A stretch of DNA of 64,000 bases from assembly GCA_944322305.1 (NCBI GenBank), contig CALUOP010000002.1, forward strand, positions 290,892-354,891. The letters are read 5' to 3'. This document shows, one piece after another, positions 30,249 to 37,700 of the stretch. A program made the translations under genes and the position numbers. The notes beneath the pieces were generated by a model that worked only from the letters and a program-made list of their open reading frames with translations, had not been told where the DNA came from and ran no database searches. This DNA comes from an uncultured Coriobacteriaceae bacterium (GTDB lineage Bacteria > Actinomycetota > Coriobacteriia > Coriobacteriales > Coriobacteriaceae). Numbering within the stretch: position 1 is the stretch's first letter; each line of letters begins with the position of its first letter.

Positions 30249-30809
30249 ATGAGCGCAAAAGCAACAGGGCTTGCATGGGCTGAGGAGCTGTGTCGGAAGA
30301 GCGGGTCGACGTGCCCGGCCGACGTGCTGGAGGAGCTGATGGCTGCGCCGGAGTGCCCGGCTTTCGGGCCTGCGCACCATTTCCTCGCGGGCGCGGCGAT
30401 GCTGGCAGCCGCGGCAAACGCGGGCTACCCGGGCGACCTTGACGCACAGCTTGCCGAGCTGGCCGAGCGCTCCTCGTGCGTGCCCGGCGGGTCGTGCGCT
30501 CGCTGGGGCGTGTGCGGTGCGGCGGCGTCGTGCGGCATGGCGCTTGCGATTGCGCAGGACAACGCGCCGCTCAAGGCCGAGGGCTGGAGCGAGACGCAGC
30601 TCATGGTGGCCCATTTGCTCGAGAAGATCGCCCGCACGGGCGCGCCGCGCTGCTGCAAGCGCGATTCCCGTATCGCCGTGCGCGAGGCGACGCCGTGGTT
30701 CTCGCGTGCGCTCGGCGTTGAGCTGGCGTTGCCGGCCGCGGATCTGTCTTGCGCGGTTGCCGAGCAGAACACGGCGTGCATGGGTGAGGCCTGCCCGTAT
30801 CACGGGTAG
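30249..30809 (+). CDS. Cysteine-rich DUF5714-like protein
   Basis: This 186-residue soluble protein has ten or more Cys residues: CRKSGSTCP, SSCVPGGSCARWGVCGAAASCG, RCCKRDS, DLSCAV and the terminal ACMGEACPYHG. The pattern matches DUF5714 proteins, found in anaerobes and sometimes near methyltransferase or Fe-S genes. Clustered Cys suggest a metal or Fe-S site, but none is shown. The start at 30249 follows GGGAGCGG. The leader contains a pseudoknot-like structure. Confidence 0.75.
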   Translation: MSAKATGLAWAEELCRKSGSTCPADVLEELMAAPECPAFGPAHHFLAGAAMLAAAANAGYPGDLDAQLAELAERSSCVPGGSCARWGVCGAAASCGMALAIAQDNAPLKAEGWSETQLMVAHLLEKIARTGAPRCCKRDSRIAVREATPWFSRALGVELALPAADLSCAVAEQNTACMGEACPYHG

Positions 30810-30878
30810 GGGAGCGCGGGCGCAGTGCAGCAAGGTGGCATTGCGCCCGGTTGCGAAATCCTGAGGCGCTCCGTGCGC

Positions 30879-31559
30879 CTAACCCAACAGCCCCGTGATG
30901 CCGTAGCCAGCAAGGACGATGCCTACGATTCCCAAGACCGCGGGAACAACGTAAGCGGCGAGCCTGCCAAGTGCTTGCTCAAACGTTGAGATGAGCATTG
31001 TGCCGCGCAACTTTGCGTATTCCAGGTAGAGTGCGACGAGCGGCGAGGCGCAGACAACGTTGTAGGCGATGAGGAACGCGGCCGCCACAGGCAGCGGAGG
31101 CTGCTGAGAGGCGAGCAACGCCATGAAGCCAAAGTAGGGTAGGGCGCTCGTAAGCTCAACGGCGCAAAACGCCGCGCCTGTCGCAAAAAGCGGGGCGGGG
31201 CCAAGGCGTGCCGGCTTGCGCGGTGTATCTTGGGACGGCGCTTCTCTGCGTGAGCGGGTCTGTATGACGAGGCGCACGCAGACCGCCACCAGCAGGGGCC
31301 CGCAGATTGCGGCCACGGCGTAGGCGTGAAGCGGGTAGGCAACAAGCAGCGAGGAGACCACCTCGGTAACGATCGTGGCGATGCCCAGGTAGATGGCGAG
31401 CCCGAGCGCCAGGTTTGCCGGGGCGATGCCCGTGATGAACCACCAGACGTCGCGTTTTTCGGGGGCGATGGCAAGCAGCAGAAGCTCTTGCGCGATGGCG
31501 GAGGGATTGAGGCTGTCAAGGAAGCTGGTCACGAGCACGGTGCCTATCAGGGCGAGCAT
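30879..31559 (-). CDS. GAP/Sap-family multi-helix membrane protein (LysE-superfamily-like)
   Basis: This 226-residue protein has about six helices. The start TSFLDSLNPSAIAQELLLLA carries the Asp-Ser-x-Asn-Pro signature of the GAP (Sap) family, related to LysE-type exporters. A hydrophilic Arg/Pro-rich loop (RSRREAPSQDTPRKPARLG) sits between helices 3 and 4. The substrate is unknown; in mycobacteria relatives aid lipid export. The ATG at 31559 follows GAGGAGACG. A terminator-like hairpin lies just upstream at 31576-31632, so it either has its own promoter or is regulated by attenuation. Confidence 0.75.
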   Translation of the reverse strand: MLALIGTVLVTSFLDSLNPSAIAQELLLLAIAPEKRDVWWFITGIAPANLALGLAIYLGIATIVTEVVSSLLVAYPLHAYAVAAICGPLLVAVCVRLVIQTRSRREAPSQDTPRKPARLGPAPLFATGAAFCAVELTSALPYFGFMALLASQQPPLPVAAAFLIAYNVVCASPLVALYLEYAKLRGTMLISTFEQALGRLAAYVVPAVLGIVGIVLAGYGITGLLG

Positions 31560-31575
31560 GGCGTCTCCTCTCTAC

Positions 31576-31632
31576 AAAAAAACGCCAGGGCCCCTGCCAC
31601 GAAGACCTACGGCAGGAGCACTGGCGTTTTCC
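31576..31632 (-). terminator. Strong intrinsic terminator (minus strand) between aldo-keto reductase and GAP genes
   Basis: Read on the minus strand, AAAACGCCAG (31630-31621) pairs with CTGGCGTTTT, with an inner CCTGCC/GGCAGG stem, and is followed by a run of seven T (31582-31576). It lies 190 bp past the reductase stop but only 17 bp before the GAP start codon. It could therefore be an attenuator in the GAP leader as well as an end signal. The rest of 31633-31821 shows no gene. Confidence 0.75.
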
Positions 31633-31821
31633 CGTCCGGCGACGGGCGCTTTGTGCGTTGCCAGCTTTCCATCACATTGGGTATGCGGGGTCAAACGCAT
31701 GCTGCGGGTTGAGAAGCCATTTGCGCCTGTTGCGGTGCCTTGGAGCTGACAGCTAGCACGGAGCGATTTGTTCAAGAGAGCTTCCGGCAGTTTGACGCGC
31801 TGGGCGCAGGGGCTCTGTTGG

Positions 31822-32700
31822 CTAGTACAGCGCCTCTCCGCCGAGCTGCTGCTTGCGCACGAGCTCCTCGAGCATCCAGCGAACGGTGCCGACGTCGAAG
31901 TGGTCGAAGATGCGCGGGAGGGTCGGGTCGTCGAGCGTGGCGAAGGCGGCGAGGTCGTCGGCGTCGAGCTCGAAGTCGAAGACGTCGATGTTCTCCTCCA
32001 TGCGCGCGCGATGCACCGTCTTGGGGATCACGACGACGTCGCTTTGGATAAGCGCGCGCAGGACGACCTGCGCCGGGGTCTTGCCGTGCTTTTCGGCGAT
32101 GCCGGCGAGCACCTCGTTGTGGAAGATGCCGTTTTGCCCCTCGGCGAAGGGTGCCCAGGCTTCGTGCGCCACGCCAAGCTCGGCCATGGTTTCGTGCGCG
32201 GCGCGCTGCTGGCGGAAGGGGTGCGTCTCGATCTGGTTGACCGCAGGCGGTACCTCGGCGAGCGCACACACGTCTACCAGGCGCTCCGGGTAGAAGTTCG
32301 ACACGCCGATGGCGCGGAGCTTGCCGGCGCGGTAGGCGTCCTCCATCGCGCGGTACGCGCCGGGGTAGTCGCCCATGGCCTGGTGGAGCAGCATGAGGTC
32401 GATGTGGCCGGTGCCAAGCGCGCGCAGGCTCTCGTCGATCGAGGCGGCGGCGCGCTCGTAGTTCATGTTGGAGACCCAGATCTTCGAGGTGACGAAGACC
32501 TCGTCGCGGGGCACTCCGCTCTTTGCGATGGCGGCGCCCACGCCCTCCTCGTTGCCGTAGGCCTGCGCGGTGTCGATGAGGCGGTAACCCGCCGCAAGCG
32601 CCTCGGCCACGCAGCGCTCGGTGTCCTCGGGCGGCATCTGGTACACGCCGAAGCCGAGCACGGGCATCTTCACGCCGTTGTTGAGAACCTTGTATTCCAT
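31822..32700 (-). CDS. Aldo-keto reductase (AKR) A
   Basis: This 292-residue NADPH-dependent carbonyl reductase has a complete AKR tetrad: Asp in RLIDTAQAYGNE with the catalytic Tyr, Lys in VFVTSKIW, and His in LMLLHQAMGDY. The cofactor motif IPKTVHRARMEENIDVFDF is near the C-terminus. AKRs of this AKR5-like group reduce aldehydes, diketo acids or methylglyoxal. It begins at 32700 after AGGAGG, 30 bp downstream of the second AKR gene, so the two are co-transcribed. Confidence 0.9.
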   Translation of the reverse strand: MEYKVLNNGVKMPVLGFGVYQMPPEDTERCVAEALAAGYRLIDTAQAYGNEEGVGAAIAKSGVPRDEVFVTSKIWVSNMNYERAAASIDESLRALGTGHIDLMLLHQAMGDYPGAYRAMEDAYRAGKLRAIGVSNFYPERLVDVCALAEVPPAVNQIETHPFRQQRAAHETMAELGVAHEAWAPFAEGQNGIFHNEVLAGIAEKHGKTPAQVVLRALIQSDVVVIPKTVHRARMEENIDVFDFELDADDLAAFATLDDPTLPRIFDHFDVGTVRWMLEELVRKQQLGGEALY

Positions 32701-32730
32701 GCGCTCCTCCTAAAACGTGCCGCGGCGTCC

Positions 32731-33588
32731 TTACGCCTGCTTGCTGTAGTCGTTGTGCGCCAACACGAAGGCAGGTGCCTCCTCGGGAACGGTGTAATAG
32801 CAGTGTTGCGGCAGGGCGTTGATGCGCGCCATCTCTTCGTCGGTGAGCTCGAAGTCGAAGATGTCGATGTTCTGGGCAATGTGCTCAGGGTTGCGCGAAG
32901 TGGGGAAGACCACGTTGCCCTCTTGCATGTGCCAGCGAAGCACTACCTGTGCCGGGGTCTTGCCGTACTTCTCGGCAAGCCCGCGGAACACGGGTTCTGC
33001 GAGCAGGGCCTCGTCGCCGTGACCGAGCGGGTACCAGCCTTCAAAGACAACGTTGGCGAGCCCGCGTTCGGCCAGAGCGACCTTGAGGGCGTGCTGATTC
33101 CAGTAGGGGTTGATCTCCACCTGGATAACAGCGGGTTTGATGCGCGCAACCTCGAGGATCTGCTCGACTTTGTGCACGGGGAAGTTGGAAAGGCCGATGG
33201 CGCGCACCTTGCCGGCGTCCACGGCTTCTTCCATGGCGCGCCAACCCTCCACGTAGTCGCCGTAGGGTTGGTGGAAGAGCATGAGGTCAACGTAGTCCAT
33301 GCTCAGGCGCTCGAGCGATGCGTCGATGTCGGGGCCGCACTGCTCGTAGGGGTAGCTCTGAGGGAAGAGCTTGGTGGTGATGAAGAGGTCCTCGCGGCGT
33401 GCGCCGGACGCTTTGACGGCGCGGCCCACAGCGACCTCGTTGAAGTAGGCGTTGGCGGTGTCGATGTGGGTGTAGCCTGCGGCGATGGCCTGGGGCAGGT
33501 GCTCCTCCACCTCGGCCGAGGTCATGGTGTACACGCCATAGCCGAGCTGGGGGATGGGCTGCCCGTTGGCAAGGATGAGCGACTGCAT
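32731..33588 (-). CDS. Aldo-keto reductase (AKR) B
   Basis: This 285-residue AKR is paralogous to its neighbour. It has THIDTANAYFNE (Asp/Tyr), LFITTKLF (Lys), LMLFHQPYGDY (His) and FPTSRNPEHIAQNIDIFDF for NADPH. The start at 33588 is set by AAGGAGGACACC; the frame extends 12 codons upstream without a site. It is the first gene of a two-gene operon, divergent from a LysR regulator. That suggests LysR-controlled reductive detoxification or sugar/keto-acid metabolism. Confidence 0.9.
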   Translation of the reverse strand: MQSLILANGQPIPQLGYGVYTMTSAEVEEHLPQAIAAGYTHIDTANAYFNEVAVGRAVKASGARREDLFITTKLFPQSYPYEQCGPDIDASLERLSMDYVDLMLFHQPYGDYVEGWRAMEEAVDAGKVRAIGLSNFPVHKVEQILEVARIKPAVIQVEINPYWNQHALKVALAERGLANVVFEGWYPLGHGDEALLAEPVFRGLAEKYGKTPAQVVLRWHMQEGNVVFPTSRNPEHIAQNIDIFDFELTDEEMARINALPQHCYYTVPEEAPAFVLAHNDYSKQA

Positions 33589-33615
33589 GGTGTCCTCCTT
33601 TTGTTTGGTAGTATC

Positions 33616-33691
33616 ACTATGCATAGTATTGGCAGCAAAATACCTGATGTAAAATGCCTATTAGAGAAATTATTATGCACCTAATGCATAA
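33616..33691. promoter_or_regulatory. LysR-type operators in the AKR/LysR divergent promoter
   Basis: ACTATGCATAGT (33616-33627) is a perfect palindrome on the AKR side. TTATGCA-N5-TGCATAA (33673-33691) is an inverted repeat on the LysR side. Both share the ATGCAT core and lie in an AT-rich 131-bp divergent gap, the usual arrangement for a LysR regulator. Confidence 0.6.
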
Positions 33692-33719
33692 GATGTGAAA
33701 TGCGGCAGACAACGGGGGG

Positions 33720-34571
33720 ATGGATGTGGAGCTTGAGCAGATGCGGCAGCTTGATGCCGTTGCGCGTGCGGGAACCGTTTCGGCGGCGGCGCGTGAGTTG
33801 CACTTGTCGCAGCCTGCGCTCAGCAGGTCGGTGAGGCGTCTTGAGGAGGAGCTTGGCGCAGAGCTGTTCACGCGAACAGGCCGCCGCTTAGAGCTCAACG
33901 AGACGGGACGGGCGGCGCTGGAGTGGGCGCGGCAGATGCTGCGGGACGAGCGCCTGCTGCGCGACGCGGTGGCTACGGCGGCACGGCGCGCGCGGGCGCT
34001 GCGCGTGGGGACGGTCGCTCCGGCGCCGCTCTGGCGTCTCACGGGCCTCATGACAGAGGCGTTCCCGCGCGAGACGCTCGTCTCGGAGACGGTTGAAGAT
34101 GAGGCCGTGGTGCATGGGGTGCTCGACGGTAGCTTTGACCTGGGAATTGTTCGCGCGGCACCGTCAAACCCGCTTCTGCGTAGCCGTGAGCTCATGCGGG
34201 AGCGGCTTTCGGTTACCTTGCCGCCCAACCATCCACTCGCCTCGCGGCGTTCTGTGCGGCTTGCCGAGCTTGAGGGCAACTCGTTTCTCATCCTTACAGG
34301 CATTGGCTTCTGGCGCGATCTTGTAGAGCGTGCGATTCCGCGTGCAACCTTCATAGACCAAGATGATCGCATGGTGTTTTCCCAGCTCGTGCGCACAACA
34401 CCGCACTGCACCTTCATGACGGACGCGCCCTATATGGAGAACAGCCAGCTTCCCGGCCGCGCCGTGGTGCCGGTGGCGGACGAAGAGGCGCAGGTCACGT
34501 TCTACCTGATTGCGCGCGCGAATGCGGCAGGGCTTGCCTCGCAGCTTTTTGAGTGGGCGACGAGCCGCTGA
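33720..34571 (+). CDS. LysR-family transcriptional regulator
   Basis: This 283-residue protein has an N-terminal winged HTH (MRQLDAVARAGTVSAAARELHLSQPALSRSVRRLEEELGAELFTR, residues 8-52) and a C-terminal periplasmic-binding-like effector domain (about 90-280). The ATG at 33720 abuts a G-run; the GTG at 33726 gives better spacing and may be the true start. It is divergent from the AKR operon and shares ATGCAT operators, so it probably activates the AKR genes and represses itself. Confidence 0.88.
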   Translation: MDVELEQMRQLDAVARAGTVSAAARELHLSQPALSRSVRRLEEELGAELFTRTGRRLELNETGRAALEWARQMLRDERLLRDAVATAARRARALRVGTVAPAPLWRLTGLMTEAFPRETLVSETVEDEAVVHGVLDGSFDLGIVRAAPSNPLLRSRELMRERLSVTLPPNHPLASRRSVRLAELEGNSFLILTGIGFWRDLVERAIPRATFIDQDDRMVFSQLVRTTPHCTFMTDAPYMENSQLPGRAVVPVADEEAQVTFYLIARANAAGLASQLFEWATSR

Positions 34572-34667
34572 CTTTTTATGGGGCGTGTGCGCAGTGTCTT
34601 GCTGTGGGTGGAGGGGCGGGATGCTGCGAACACCTGCTCATACTTGGTCGGCGGATAAGAACAGCAA

Positions 34668-34703
34668 CAAGGCCCGCCGTCCGAGTTGGGACAACGGGCC
34701 TTG
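34668..34703. terminator. Bidirectional terminator between LysR and the M60 surface protease
   Basis: CAAGGCCCG (34668-34676) and CGGGCCTTG (34695-34703) pair perfectly, with GTCC/GGAC extending inward. The minus-strand side runs into TTGCTGTTCTT and the plus-strand side into GTTTGCTT. It serves the convergent LysR and M60 genes. Confidence 0.7.
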
Positions 34704-34753
34704 GTTTGCTTACCCTGGTTGGCTTGCTGGCCAGGATCGACTGGCGGGTGCCC

Positions 34754-37700
34754 TTACGATTTCCGGAAGCGGCGGGCGATGGCGGCGCCGATGAAGGCTA
34801 TGGCGGAGCCAACGGCGGCTATGCCAGCAGGCAGGAGCGCCGTGTCGCCCGTTTGCGGGAGCTGCTCGCCGGCGTTGGCGGCCGACGAGGCGTCACCCGG
34901 CGCCTGGTTGGCAGTGTTGTCGCCTGCGTCGGCAATGCCGGAGGGGTTGCTCGGCTGGGGGTTGCTGCCGGGCTTGTTTGGATTCTCACCGGCTGGGTTG
35001 TCGCCGTTGTCGGCGTTCTCCTCGTCGGGCTGCTCCTCATTGTTCGGGGCGTTGCCTTCCTCGTCGCCGGGTTTTTCTTCTTCGACGTCGGGGGATTCTT
35101 CGTCCTCGCCGTTGTCGGGCAGGGTCACCTCGCCTTCGTCGCCGGGCTGCTCCTCACCAGGGGTGTTGGGAGCGTCGGGACTGTCGTTTTCTTCATCGCC
35201 GGGCGCGTCCTCGTTGGAGTTGCCACCGTCGTCCGACCCGGCGTCCTCCTCAGGCGCGCCGGTGTCGCCGGAGCCGTCCTCCTCGGGCTGCTCGCCGTTG
35301 TCCGGGGTGTTGTCGCCGTCAACGTTGTTGTCACCCTCCGGGTCGCCGGTGTTTTCATCGTCACCGTCGCCGGGCTGGTTATCATCGCCCGCGCCGGGCT
35401 GTTCCTCCTCGGGTGTGTCGGGGGCTTCCGGCTCATTGTCCTCGCCGTTGCCAGGCAGACCGTCTTCACCGCCGGGCTGGTTTTCACTCTCGTCGCCCGG
35501 CTGCTCGGTATCGGTGCCGTTGTCCCCGTCGGGCTGCTCATCGCTGCCCGGGGTGTCATCGTCGGCATCTCCGTCGGGAGACTCCTCCTCATCGTCGGGG
35601 AGAATCACCTCGCCTTCGCCGCCGTCACCCGGCGTGCCAGGAGTGTCCGAGCCGTCGTTCTCCTCATCGCCGGGCAAACCGTTCTCGCCATCGGGCTGGT
35701 TTCCACCGCCGTCACCCGGCTGCTCGGTGTCGGCGCCGTTATTCTCGTTGCCACCCGGCTGCTCTTCACCAACACCGTTGTCCGGGGCCTCGCTGTCCTC
35801 GCCGTCCGGCAGGCTGCCGTTGTCCTCACCCTCGCCGGGCAGCTCGTTGTCTGGCGCGTCGGGAACTTCCGACCCGTTGTTCTCCTCGTCGTCAGGCTGA
35901 TCCCCGTTGCTGTCGCCGCCAGGGGTCTCGTTGTCTTCGCCGTTGTCCGGCTGCTCTTCGCCGGCGTCGTTGCCGGGCTGGTTGCCTTCATCTTCGCCAA
36001 CGCCGTTGTCGGGGGACTCGCTGTCCTCGCCGTCACCCTCGCCAGGCTGCTCGTCACCAGTCCCATCGTCGGGGGTTTCACTGTCCTCGCCGCCGTCGGG
36101 CTGATCCCCGCCGGGCTGCTCTTCGCCTTCCTCGTTGCCGGGCAGATCGTTGTCGGGCGCGTCAGGGGTGTCGGGGGCATCCGTACCGCCGTTCTCGCCA
36201 TCCCCGGGCAGACCTCCTTCGCCGCCGGGCAGGCCGTCCTCGCCTTCGCCCTCGCCGTTGTCGCCGCCGGGCTGCTCGCTGTCGAGGACGGGGCCGTTCA
36301 CGTTGGCGGCGCGGCTGGGGTTCACGCGCACGTCGTAGGCAACCACGGTGTAGGCCTCGGGGTCAAAGGTGCCGCCGGCCGCGTCGCCAGCGCCCTCGCC
36401 GTCTGTCGCGGCTGCGTCGGTGCCGCTTGCCCCGGCATCCGCGGCAACCTCAAACGAGCCGTCGCGCGAGAAGCCGATGAGCGTGCCGTTGCGGTACAGC
36501 TCATAGGCGGTCGTGCCCTGCTCAAGCGTTGACGTTGCCATGGCGGCCTTCACCTGCACGCGCCCGTTCTCGCCCTGCTGCACGGTAACGGTCGGCGCCA
36601 CCGCGTCGGCTGACCCCTCAAGCTCGGCGTACGTTTTGGCTCCGTTGATGATCGCGGCGTCGGTGTTGAGCGAGAAGTAGCGCACCGCGCGCGGCATCGA
36701 AGGGTACTGGGCACACCACTCCAGCACCTGGGGTGCCAGGTCGCGCTCGCCCAGCTCGTAGAGGTGCTCGGCAACGTTGTAGCCCGTGGCCATGGTGAAG
36801 GCCACGGCCATGCGGTTGTACTTCTCGCCCGACGTGGCGTTTAACGCCAGGTCCTTGATGGTCTGCACGGCCTCGCTGTTGCTGCGCAGGATGCGCACCG
36901 TAGCGCCGTACGCGCCGTACTTCTCAACGTCCGCGGCGGTCTCTTTTGTGTAGGGGCTCGCGCTGAAGTCGTAGGTGCCGTAGTCCCAGTCGTCAAAGAA
37001 GTGCAGGACGTTCCACCAGGTAACCACATGGGTCCAGATGTAGGTGCCCCAGTCGTCGCCGTTCATCCAGTCGGGCACGTAGGCGGGGTCGGCCGCCATC
37101 TGCGCCAGCTCGTCGTCGCGGCGCTCGGTGGCCCTCATGGCGTTGCCGTGGTAGTACTTCCTCGGGTCGAAGGCGATGCCGGCGGCCTTTGACGCCTCGA
37201 TGCCGCCCTGGCGCGAGCCGGCCAGGGAGTAGAGGTTGTTCGTTTCCTCGGCGACGGCGATGACGTTGTTGTCGAGCATGTGCCCGTACTCGTGCGACAT
37301 GCCCCAGCTGTACATGTTCTCTCCCGACAAAAACGACGCGGCGTCGCCCTCCGGCATGTGGAAGTAGCGCACGAAGGCGTACATGGTCGAGGGGTTGGAG
37401 ACGGTGCGCGTGAACGCGGTGTGCACGCGCGCGGGGGAGATGGCGTTGGGGCCGCTTTCGGCCGCGTCGAAGCCGTCGAAGGCCCAGAAGAACTCCAGGC
37501 GGTTCTGGATAGCCTTGTTCGAGCGCTTGATGTAGGCAATGGCCTCGTCTTCGCTGGTGATGTTGGCGTAGGCCCGCGCGAGCGCGGTTGCGCTGATGGA
37601 GAACTGCGCGTGCCCGTCGTCGCCCATCTGCAGCAGGGTCATGTCGGCCACCTCGCCGGCCGTTGCGCGGTCGGCGTGCGCCTTGATGTTTTGCACAAAG

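Noticed and set aside
31576..31821. Cobalamin or T-box riboswitch before the GAP-family gene
   Set aside because: A good terminator hairpin is present, but I could not find a conserved B12 box or T-box sequence. It is listed as a terminator/attenuator only.
34553..36532. A 659-codon plus-strand Val/Leu-rich membrane protein
   Set aside because: It lies opposite the acidic stalk of the M60 protease, whose repetitive codons leave the other strand free of stops. It starts within the LysR gene and lacks a ribosome site.
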